The position numbers and the translations under genes are program-made. A stretch of 64,000 bases of DNA from Aplysia californica (Eukaryota > Mollusca > Gastropoda > Aplysiida > Aplysiidae), in NCBI RefSeq assembly GCF_000002075.1, contig NW_004797315.1, positions 1,097,319-1,161,318 of the forward strand, given 5' to 3'. The notes beneath the pieces are model-generated. The model worked only from the letters and a program-made list of their open reading frames with translations. It made no database searches and was not told the DNA's origin. Within the stretch, counting starts at the first letter, position 1. Each line of letters starts with the position of its first letter. This document shows positions 10,801 to 22,800 of the stretch, piece after piece.

Positions 10801-13800
10801 AAAAAAATCAAACACAACAGAGAATTCAACATCTTCTTTATAGACCAGGAGAAGGCTTTTGACAGAGTAAAACATGCAAAACTCTGGAAGACACTCGAAA
10901 AGTATGGCATCAGAGGACTAATGTTAGATAATGTCTGAGCTCTATATATACCAACAGCAGAAGCTCAGTAAGAACGGAGGAAGGCAATACAAACTAGTTC
11001 AAAGTAAGATCCGGAGTAGGACAGGGATGCGTTCTGTCTCCCCTCCTGTTTATAATATATATGGACACAATAACGCAAGAAGCAAACCAATGCTCAGAAA
11101 GCTTAATGAACTTCTTTTCGCTGACAACCAATGTCTTATTCATCCAAACTGACAAAGCCTTTAAAATCACATTACCGAACTGGACACCAGCTGCGAGAAA
11201 TTAAATATGAAAATAAGCACATCACTGTCACCGACCCTCTCGTTCCCCTCCTTTCTTATCCAAACATCTCTATGGACATAAAGAGACAGCTTATCGCCTC
11301 AATATACATACCAACATTATGCTACCAGTACCAGACCTTGACATTAAGTAAAAACCAGCCAAGCAAAATCACTGCATGTGAAATGATATGTCCCTGCAGA
11401 ACCCTTAACAACTCAAGATGAGACAGGCAGAAAAATGAAGAAGTAATAGCAGCTATCAGCACTGAGTCCTGCCTGCGTTACATAGAAAGATAGAGTAAAA
11501 TGGTTTGGCCACCTGTTACGTATGTCACTTGGCCAGCCTGCCTCAAGAGCCTACAACACCAAGCACTCAGGCTATAAAGGAAGGGGAACACCACGCAAAA
11601 GGTGAATTGAGGGTGTCAAGGAGACCCTGAGAAAATATAATATCACAACTGAAAGAGCTGCGGAGCTGGCCTACCATAGAAAACTGCATCTCCCCTCGAC
11701 GCTTAACGGCAACAGAGGATGAAAAAGTAAAAGTAAAGATCTACATTTTATAGTAAAATCAGAACAGAAATGTTATTTTGAATGGACATAAAAGATGTTG
11801 AGCTCAAAACAAATAATTCAATAAAAATGTCCGGACTGGTGGAAAAAAAATCTTTGTTTGATTTCATTATTTTGACGAGTGCTTGATTTCACCACGATGC
11901 ATCACATATGATCTCAAAGATGAAGTAAAAAAAGTGTCAGACCTTGGTATTGCTATTGGTCCTGATATTTGCAGGTCTTCAAATGTCTCATAGTATCATA
12001 GGGTTCTGTGGGTTTGTGGTGTATGGTGTATGGTTTCAGATACCACTTTTGCTAGCTCTTCTTGTTCCTGTAAATATTCTTTTTATCATCTTCATTTTGT
12101 ATGAAAAGTTGATAGCATTTACTTGAAGATTGCTCTGTTGTTACTTTACTTAGTTTGGTAAGAGTTTCACCATCCTCCCAACTGAGTACGGTCATATGAG
12201 TGTATGGGAAACAAGTTAGTTGCATTCATGTTAAACATTTTCAGTTTTGGTAGGAATTGGTTTTTAAATTTTGCCTAGGTGGCGGACGAAGCTTACTTAT
12301 ATTGATTTCAGGACCGCCAAGGGATCTTAAACATGTACAACTTGCACAGGGGACCTTCGAGATTTTTTCGCCCATTATCTGAATATGCTAGGTGTTCAAC
12401 CTTACCTACTCTATGATCAGGGTTATGGCTGAAAGACAGCAGTAAGAAGGAGCCAGCAGTAGACGTAGAAATACAGTAGAAACCTGATATAACAGGGATG
12501 GTGGGAGTAGAAGAAAAATCCTGTTATATCCGATCCCTGAAAAATCAGAAATGCAAGGAAAGTAAGCATTTGTGGACTAATCCAGCTGTACTTATACATG
12601 GGTAGTTCCCCTTGCCACAGGTACCCACGATCAGGGGTTTTGGCACCAATTTCTCTATGCCTCCCTAAACCACATCAGATCTGCATCGGGTAGTCTCATC
12701 TTCTTTCGATCCAGAGCAAACTTTCAATTGAAGTATGCTGCCACTATCTTCTCTCTATCCTTGATAATGGTGTGAATCGACCCTTGTGGAATGTCGAACT
12801 GACGACAAATCTTGCAAGTGGAGCTTGTTTTTTGTCAACAGTCTGGATTATTTCATATATTTTGTCCATTTAAAGGCATTTTCTCTTGCGCTTGACATCG
12901 TTGGTGGCCATAAGGAAAGAAGTAGGCTTAGTCCACAGAGCGCATTAAGCTTAGATCTACACATATGAGCTATGATGAACTGATGTTAGTGAACAGTCAA
13001 AGTGTGCTGTGGTGCATGCGTGCGTGCTTTGAACTCTCGCTTCACACTGCTGTGTGTGCTTGCAGTGGCATGGCTTGCGTGGGCTTGCTCTCTCTCTCTT
13101 ACTTTTTACACATTGTTAGCGAGCTTTTGTCCCTGCTATAACCGGTTGGGCTCTGATGAGGCCCTGTTATTGCCGATAACTTTTAATAGAGACAAAGAGT
13201 AGGAAAAACCGGGGATTTAAAAAATCCCTGTTATTACCGGATCCCTGTTATTACCGGGCCTGTTATATATGGTTTCCACTGTAGTCAGAAGCTGAGAAGA
13301 AGTGAAAGGGGGGGGGGGGGGGTGCAGAAAGGGGAGATGAAAGCAGATAAAAGAACAAAAATCAATAATATGACTAGAGAACAGGAAAGGAAGTGAAAGG
13401 ACAAAATTTTAGAGAATCTTTTTCGTCGCTGTCGGGTTTCAAACACAGGACCTATTGATAGAGAGGTGAACACCATAGCTCTAGACCATGAGAGCCTCCT
13501 GTTACTTTACGACAGTCCTAACTGAAATTTTGAAACACGTGCAAATTCTGTATTTTGAAATATTAAAAAGATTCATTTTTGTTTGCATAGTTTTTAAGGC
13601 ATCCATGCATATCTACTGCCACTCTGACTATTTCCCTTCATATTTTCCAGGTCAAGATATTTTGACTGACTACAGAGGAAAACTGGCTGAATCCCAGCGG
13701 TTTAACTATTTTCTGGACAATCTGAGAGATACACTGTCCAACATCTCTGTAAGTTATTACCTGATCAAATCTCTCAAATCTGACCTGTTTGATATTTTAG

Positions 13801-16800
13801 GTCATGAATCGTGTTCACTTGGGGAAAATTGTGGCCAACAGCCAATTAGATAGCTCCTATTCCTAGGCATTGCACGGTCAGATCTTTTGTATTTGCTCTA
13901 AATGTGATATATGCCATAATGAACTTGGGGTCAAATTTGGTGAAGCAAGACAGAAGTCAATTTGATATAGTATGCAATGGTCCTGCACTATTGCATAACT
14001 TGACCGTCTCTGAACCGATCATGTATTTGATCAATGGGCATCCCCTCTGACTGTGTGGCCTTCCAAAACCAGGCTTGATGTATCTGATAAAGAAACTTTG
14101 AAATAAACGCATTCAGAAAAATCCATGATAATGTCAGTTTGGATGATATACAAATTATCGGAGAGACAGAGTTTATTTTTCATATTTTTCTTTTCTTATT
14201 TTCTGCTCTAATAGAAAAAAATTGGGAAAAGTGTGCTTTAGATTGATGATGGACAGAACTTGAACAAATGGGTGGCCGGGATGATGAAGATTTTTTTTAG
14301 AGCCTCCAAGTAGAGAAATGAGTGGTGAACCTTGATTGCTGATGTCTGTTTCAGATCCGTCACTTGAAGATTATGAGAATGATTCTGCAAGGAAACGACT
14401 GCAAATTAATTGAAATTTAAAGAAAAAAGTGATTTTCTACTGAGGTCCCTCGTACAGGCAGTCTCTTTCATTTGTTGTTTCCTTTTGTGAAAATAAATTT
14501 AGAATGCAAATTGTTCTTTTTGGGCTGAAAAGGAAAGGATTTATTCTGTTTTATTCATTATTACAATAATTTATTAGATTTCAAGATTTGGAAAATTAGT
14601 TTCTAGTTTTTAATTTGAGTTGGTGAATGATAGACTAGATTGGATTGTTGTTTTTACTGTCATTGCTTCCACAGGTTTTACGAAATAATGTTTCCTTTTC
14701 ACTGTGGTTTTTAGTTATGATATTGTGAGATCATTTCCATTAAAGATAATTTTATGTGGCTTTAAAAATTATTTTTTAAAGTCAGATTCTGTGTTCATTT
14801 TTACCTAAAAGCTTTTTTGACATGATTACTGAACTTAGATGGAGCTCAAGATTTGTTTGGGGCTCTCGTGGCCTAGAGGTTAAGGTGTTGGCCTCTCATT
14901 CAAAAGTCCCGGGTTCGAATCCGGGTAGCGACCGAAAAATTTTCTTCTCTAAAATTGTCTCCTTTCACCTCCTTTCCTGCTCTCTAGCAATGTTCTGTTG
15001 TCTGCTTTCAATTCCACTTTCTGCCCCCACCCCCTCACCTCCTTTGGCCCCTCCTCTGGGCTCATGACTCTTTCTGCAGCCTTTCTACTGCTACTCCTTG
15101 GCTCCTCCTTACTGCTGTCTTTCTACCACTCCCCTGATCTTCTGGTAGGAAAGATCTACACCTAGCCTTCTCGGACAAGGGCGAAAAATCTCGGAGGGCC
15201 CGTGTGCAAGTTGCGCACGTTAAAGATCCCTTGGTGGTCTAAAATCGATAAGAGTAGGCTTCAGCCGCTACCCGGGCAAAATTCAAAATTTCCTACCAAC
15301 TGAAAATATTAGGTGTGTCCCGCGCGCTCATATGACCTATGCAGTTGCGAGCGCCGTAAAACACTTTACAAAAACAAAAAACAAGATTTGTTTACATAAT
15401 GGTGTGTATTGATTTTGCAGACCAAAAAGGCTTACTTACAGGGTCTAAACAGATGCTTTGTGGGGAAAGACCAGGATAACACACTTGTTGATAGTGAGAA
15501 TGATTTTGCAGGGACAAGATTGCAAATTAATTGAAACAACAACAAAAAAATAGCGATCCTCCACTGAAGTCCCTCATATAGGCAGTCTATTTCATTTGTA
15601 GGTTCAAGGTTCCTTTTGTGTTGAAAGGAAAGGATTTATTCAGTTTTATTCATTTCATTATTGCTATAATTTATTAGTTTTCACATTTTGAAAGTGAGTT
15701 TCCATTTTTTTAATTTTTTAGTTGGTGAATGATAGAGTAGATTAGGTTGTAGCTTTTACTGTCATTGTCTAAACAGATGCTTTGTGGGGAAAGACCAGGA
15801 TACCACAGGTATTTTTAGGGCATCTGTGCGAAGAAATGAATGGCGAACCACGATTGCTGATGTCAGTTTCAGATCTGGCATGTCATGATGATAACTATGG
15901 TCATATTCAGATGGCATCAGGGTGGGGAGAGTCTTTTAAGATGAAGAAATTACATGTTTTCTCAGTAATACGGACTGTAAGCTGACTGGACATTTGTTTG
16001 TTTCCTCCAGCCAGATTGCAACTTAACTCTTCCAGCCCCATGCGCATATATTTTCAACAGCGCTTGTTCTCCCACCACCCTGAGAGCATATATTCTCAGC
16101 TTCGAGGGGTACCGAATTTGCACATTGTTAAAAATTAGCAAACTTAATTAAACTTTAATTTTCATAACATTTGTTCATTTACCTGTAAAAACTGTTAAAT
16201 GTTATTATCTAAACCTCTTCCAAGTGACCATCAAGCAGTACTTATAAAATTGACTCTTGCGTTTCCTTGTCCTGAAACCTCTTACATTAATCATGCATGC
16301 TATTGACATTAAGTTTGGCTTGATTTTAGCATCTTTGATTATTTTCAACAGTTGGACAGAAATCACTTCAGTGTCGCCAATAGTATCCAAGTGTTTGAAA
16401 AACAGAAAGAGGCTTCTTCTCTCCTTGCAGAAGTGGATGGGGCCATGAGGAACTTGACAAAAGCGGAGGAGAGAAGGTAAGTTGCAGACTTCTGTGTATT
16501 ACCTTTTTGGTTGTATTAACCATATCTCATCGCTTTTCTTATACTTGAGACCACGCGGAAGTTTTTTTCTTAGAGTTGTAGCATGTCCTTCAAATTTCTA
16601 TTCGCGCCCGTCTGACCTCCTTTTAAACCGTTACAACTTTGTTACTTTGGTCATGAAATAAGTGGTAGTCATGTTCCCCACTGCAAACAGTTCCATGACC
16701 AGAGAAATCACTTTCCTGTTGAACCACCAGTAATCTCCTACTCTTTATTTGAGCACATTACCATCTGAAGTAGATGTACATCTCTGCTGTTTCAAGCAAT

Positions 16801-19800
16801 CCACTGAAGTTCAAATTTTGAGAATTTTCTATGTTTACACCCTCCCAAAGCTTTACCAAAAATGCACCTTTCAACAATCCCAACATGCAGTTTAATGCTA
16901 TTGTTAAGGCTTATAGTTTTCTTGCTTTTCATGATGCCTGATAGGAACAACAGAACAAAATCTAGTTTTTTGTCTCGGGTTTAAAAAGTACCCAAATTGA
17001 CTTGAGTGGATTGCTTGCAACACTGACACCATGTACATCTGTTACTTAGAATCAAGCAGAATGGCAATGGGTGCTGACTGGCATTTGTGATGTACTGTTG
17101 GGCACTTTGATGTTGTACACAGAAGAGCTGAGTTTAGTTTCCATATTGAGAGGATTTTTATGGAGTGTCTCAGTCTTTCTGCTGGAACATTTTATCCCTC
17201 TCAGCCTGGGTTGGCCCTGAAAGGCAAGGTTGAAGCCCAGTTCCTAAATAATCTAAATTGGGTTAATGGGGACACAACACACCTACATTTTGAAAAAAAA
17301 GGCTTGGGGAGGGGGAAGGGTTGTTGCTGAATAGATAATTATAGCTACTGCAAAAACAAGACCACAATAAAGAGACTGGATGTGAAACTTTTCTGCTGTC
17401 GTAAGGGAAATTGATGAATGGTTCTGTGCAAGTAGCGGGGCAAATTATTCAGGAGAGGCAAAAATGTTTTACAACTCTTCTATTTTTTTTTGTTTTAAGC
17501 TATAATTCACCAGAAATCTGGTTAACGTGTTCATAGACCTGTTCCAAAAGTTTGAATTGTTTAGGTTGAAAAGAAGCAAAGTTATTCGACATTCATCGTT
17601 CTACCTTACACTGCCCAGCCGCAGGCGAGCCCTGCGATGTACTCATAAACGACGAATGGTGCGGCTCATTGTTCTCCCGTACACTTGTGAATTGCTATGG
17701 GCTTAGGCGATAGTAACAGTTGTGATGCATTTTCGACAGTGATGACTGTGTACAGGTTACTACAATTTATCATAAGACGTACACAAACTATCTATTATAT
17801 GTGAGAACTCCACTGAAAGAATGGGCATAGTCACATTTTGCTATTTTTTTTCGTTATGCCCCCTGCTACTATACTCTGTCTATTTTCATCTTTATAAATA
17901 TCAAAGCATAAAAGGAGCACAGTCAGGAGTACGGGGACTACAAAAAATAACCAATCCTTTCAAAAAACGGGCAGAGTCACAGTTTTCTTTGATAAAACGA
18001 GCATAGTCCAACTTCCGCTCAGAGATATTGTCACATGACATGAATTGGTAAATCAGCTTCTCCTTCCAGGTTCATTGGTGACATTAACAGCAATAATCAT
18101 GGCGAATGCACTAAACACCCTTCAAGTCACAGACAAAACAAAGAAATGAAAGACAGGCGATAGCAAAGCTGACCGATTAAAAAAAACAGAGACTTGATCT
18201 TTTATTTGTTTGTTGTTGTTGTTGGGTTTTTTTGTTCTCTGTGCTCCTTAGAGCTTGCCTCCTTATGCATAACGTGATGTCGAGTTGCGTCGGGTCCTTG
18301 CTACTCTAAAATCGATCAAGTAAGATAAATAAAGAAACCGTCTCCTTACACAGGACGCAACATCCAATCGCACATGACCGTCGCCTGCGATCGGTCCATG
18401 TAGCAATTAAGGGCTTCGTCATGTGTGACAGACTGGGGGTGTGACAGGTTTAGACCATTACCGTTGGTCAAATTACCTAGCCAAGGAGTGCTGGTCGACA
18501 CTAGTGTGTGTGTTTGTGTGTGTATGTTTGTGTGTAAGATGTTCATCTTCAATTCGACTCAGTGCAAGTTTTGTGAATCTAATTTTGTTGTTTTGTTTTT
18601 TTAATGGACAGCAGGAGGAGGAGAAGGAGGAGGAGGAGGAGGACTTGCACGGAATTGGCCATGTATGGAATAGAATATGTAAGCGGCTCGTAGAGCTCCC
18701 ATCTGAAGGACTCTGTACTTCCGTGTCCATCTTGACATTAAAATTTGCCACTGTTTTTCTTCTGTGAATTGCCAGTCGTGTGAGAGCGTAGCCAGTCGCG
18801 CTCGATAAACGTCGCATCGTGCATAAGGAGACAGTTTTGTCACTTTTGTTACCCGTGACTGAAAATTTTGTTGCGATGGGGTAGCGCATAAGAATACACA
18901 CCTCGGTACTGATCACTAGTGACTGTCACACGCGACTAAACGTCGCGTTGCGCATAAGGAGACATAGGCTAACAGTCTGCAGGGTGTCCAACAAGGTCAT
19001 AAAGTCGTTAAAAAGTCGTAAATTCAGCGCCCTTGTCGTAAATGGTAGTAAAAGTGCCATGACAGTAGTAAACTGTCGTAAATTAAACCTGCTTATGGAG
19101 TAATGAACGCGGCAAGACTTTTCAGTGAACGCAATCACTTTCCAGTGAACGGAGTTATAGCCGCGGTACTCAGCGATTACCAAGTCCATCTTTTGTAGAG
19201 GCTCAATACTCTAGATATCGAGTTTCATGTCTTTGATTCTTTGGATTTGCCGTCGTCTTGAGGGATCGATCTTAGTAGTAGTATCAGTATCGCGGAACTT
19301 TTAAAGACAGTAACTCTCCATTGTTTGTGCACGCTTTAGGTCTAAATCTAGCGGTGCGTGAGCACGCGTCTATCCTCCATTTTGTCGACTGGACTTTGTT
19401 GTATGTTATTTTCGTTCCAACCGGCCAGGACAACTTCGATTTTCAACATTCATCAGTTAAAGAATCTAGATCTAGATCTTGTTCAAGTTTAAGACTGTGA
19501 ATCAAATGGATTTCTTTTTTGGCATTCAAAATTCACTATGGGAAAGTGCTATTTCAACTGCGAGTGGCTGAAAGACGATCGTTTTACCGAGTGGCTGGAG
19601 CAAGTTCCGAACAACCCTGGTCTGTTTTTCTGCAGAGTTTGCAAACAGCAGGGTACGATAGGCACAAATGGTGTGAAAGCATTAACGTCATATATGAAAG
19701 CAGCGAAGCATAGATTCTCCTTGCAAGCAGCCACTGAATCCCATGCAATGTTCAGTTTGAGTTTTCTGAAAAGCAAGGATGTGCTCATCAACTGTAAGTC

Positions 19801-22800
19801 ACAGACTCAGACAACTGATGAAACAATTCAACAACCTTCCCAGCCCCAACAATCCACAACTAAACTCTTAACAACTGAGACATTGCCAAAATCTCGCACC
19901 TTAGATGCACACATAAGGGATGAAAAAACTCTGATGGCCGAAGTGAGATGGGTGCTTCATCTTGTCAGCTCTCATTCCAGCTCGAGGAGTTCGGATGATG
20001 TGTCAGAACTTTTTCCTGTTATGTTCAGTGAACTACCTTTTTCGAGCTGGTGAGGGGCTTGATTTGCAGGGTACCGTACATTTTTTTTCCAAGTAGTAAA
20101 TTTGTTCAGGAAATATTGCTGGACACCCTGAGTCTGAAATGACTGAACATAAAAGAGAGATTGATAAAACTATTTTTTTTTCTCCTTGATGATTAGCACT
20201 ATGCCTGACCTGGTCCAATGAGCTTTGTCTGTTTTTCTGTAATGATGAGTTAATTAAAAACCCATTCAAAGTGCTTTTGTAAAAGCTTTGTAAGTTTTGT
20301 TCTCCTCATATCTTTGTAGCCATGTTGTGAAAATGGTGAAATGGTAAAAGTGTAACGCCCCTATCAACACTATTAGGTTCTTTTAGAGGCAGGACCTCCG
20401 AGTTAAATGTCCATCTCCGAAAGGACCGAGCCATTCAATTAAAGTGCCTTTCCCAAGGACTCAACGTCGGACGGAGCTGAGACTCGAACCCTCAAACCCA
20501 CAATCTCATTATTATGGGTCCAGTAGCCTAACCACTAGGCCTGGCCATGTTGTGCTTTGTAATTCTCTAAATTAAGCGATATTGTTTTGATAATATTATC
20601 AAAGTATCTGAGCTACTGACACCTTAACTATATACATTTTGTTTGACCAGAGTAATAAGAGCTTATCTAATGATTTTGATGATGTGCCCCTTTTTTGTCC
20701 TGCATGGACATTGTGTGAAACAGCCCCATGTCAGTTATATGTCATTTTTTATTTTTCTCTGTGCTCCTAACAGTCTGAAATGACTGGACATAAAAGAGAG
20801 ATCAATAAAACTATTGAAATTTGGGATGGAATGTCCTCATTAAGTGAGTTTGCCTAAGTAAAGATCATTTTAGTCTATATCCAATGAAAAAAAAACGGGC
20901 GTAGTCCAGAATTGGGGTGCCTTTAGAAAGTATGATGTAATTCACCTCTGTATTATCAGAGAATAGTCAAATTTTGCAGGAAGATCAGATGCTTAAATGG
21001 GTGACTAATAAGAAAAACCAAACAGAAAAATGGCAGTGTGCATAGGTTTCTTGACCATGACTTTCAAACTTTATAATTCAGTTTTCCCAAAAGCAGATTT
21101 CTGTGACTGTGCCCCTTCTTTCAGTGGAGGGAGTCCTCATGTATAAAGTTAGGTGTTTGTTATCTTAGAATCGTTGATTCTTATCATTTTCCCCTCTGTG
21201 TTGGTTCACAGGCTGTCCCAATTCACCACAGCCAATATCTTACCATTGTATATATTTTTTTGGTTGTTTCTATTTTAAGTCACTTTCTCCTTTGTCTGTG
21301 ACCTTTATGGTTAAATAGTGCTCCTGGTACTGGGAGTTCCTACTTCTTTCCTGGCCCTCTATTGTTTCTGTCTGTCTTGGGTTTTTATCCAGCAGTAAAT
21401 GACCATTGTTTTCTCTATGTACATGTACTTCTCTTGAACTAAAAAAATATATTACATTGAACAGGTCGGTTCTCTAGACCTCAGATAAATGTCTCATTGA
21501 TTAGTTTGGTTCTCTTTTATTCTTAACCTCAAATAAATAGCTCACTGATTAGGCTGGTTCTCTTAAACTCAAATAAGTTTTCACTTTGATGTTGTTGATT
21601 CTCTTGAACTCAAATAAATGCCACAGTTAGTTCTCCTGAACTCCAGTAAATGTCCCATTGAACAGGTTGGTCCTGCCTGAGGTGAAGAAGGTGGTCCCCC
21701 CGCCCCTGCCACTGGCCCGCGTGGGAACAGAGTGGAGCAGCCTCAAGCTGGCCTTCTCCCTACCTCTCGGCGACAGGGTCAGCATCCCTCTCAGCATTGT
21801 TGTGACAGGCAGTGAAGAATGTCTGATTTCCGCTAAGGTTAGACCTTAACTGTGAGGCATGCTAACAAAATGGGTCACTTCTCAGATTTTATTCCTATTG
21901 ACAAAGATGAATGCGCCTTAAATTTATAGATTGGGTTTATACAATTTATTATGTGAAATGATTAAAGACCTACTAAAATTGAAGAAAATGGTATTATAAG
22001 CTGAAAATCTACAAATTCTTAATTTGATCTCTGTGATTTCGACCGTCATCTCCTTTTCACGGTAATTCATTTTGTGAGCCTGTTGATTAGGCTTTCTGCT
22101 AAGGTTACACCATGACCCATTGGTCCCTGTCCTCCTGAGACTATCCTACCCCTCTGCCCAAGCCCTTGAACGATTCAAGCCTATATTACTCTCACAATTA
22201 CTCTCACATTTATATCCTCCTCAGAATAACATTCCCTTTCCCACTAAGGGTAGTCCTCGTCATTACCAGCTTCTATTTTAGAAAGATCCTCAAAATAATT
22301 AATAATGTCATGTGTAGCAAACACTGTTTTCTGTGCGTGTTTTGTCCCAGACAGGCTGTGTTTGGTTGGGATATGGTCTCGGTCACTGGTGTAATGGCAG
22401 CTAGGCATACGGGCAGTTGTACGCGGTGTACTGATGGCTAGGGCTCAAAGGGTTAATTATGAGGCATGCTGAAAAAATTAGTAACATCTCGGATTTTATC
22501 ACAATGAACATAGATAAAACATAAAATTTATAGGTTATGATTTTATAATCTATAATGTGAAATTATAATAAAAGACATAATATTAAACTTGTGGTCTCTT
22601 GTGGTTGAGAGGTTACGATGTTCGCTTCTCATTCAATAGGTTCCGGGTTTGAAAACTGACAGCTACAGAAAAAATATTTTGGTTATATTTTCTCCTTTCA
22701 CCTCCTTTCCTACCATGTTCTGTCATCTGTTTTCGTCCTCACTTTCTCCCCTCTTTGCCCTCTCTTTTGGGCTTCTGACTCTATCTGCAGCCTTTCTATT

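Larger units (their letters stand above)
17800..21141. mobile_element. Large TIR element carrying two further TIR elements and a SINE
   Basis: The left end TGTGAGAACTCCACTGAAAG (continuing AATGGGCATAGTCACA) is the imperfect inverse of the right end TGTGACTGTGCCCCTTCTTT (continuing CAGTGGAGGGAGTCCTCATG), about 45 bp. TA flanks both sides. A GGGCATAGTCACA-like word recurs near 17823, 17968, 17999, 20896 and inverted near 21107, as subterminal repeats. Inside lie element X (18251-18969), a hAT (18980-20130) and SINE-C (20330-20543). No transposase is recognised in the remaining sequence. The whole unit is in TRIM intron 5. Confidence 0.72.

Noticed and set aside
14861-14933. tRNA gene with good A and B boxes
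   Set aside because: The acceptor arm does not pair, and the segment is the head of a 524-bp SINE with target duplications. The same head recurs at 36630-36695, 22595-22660 and elsewhere.
17590-17670. Hairpin CATTCATCGTT with AACGACGAATGG
   Set aside because: Short and imperfect, with a long GC-rich spacer; no repeat copies or target duplication.
18473-18916. 147-codon minus-strand open frame
   Set aside because: Lies inside non-autonomous element X, with low-complexity Ser and His-Thr parts and no domain.
16022-22456. TTAA-type ends at 16022 (TTAACTCTTCCAGCC) and 22452 (CAAAGGGTTAA) as one piggyBac-like element
   Set aside because: The ends do not match beyond TTAA, and a TRIM coding exon lies between them.
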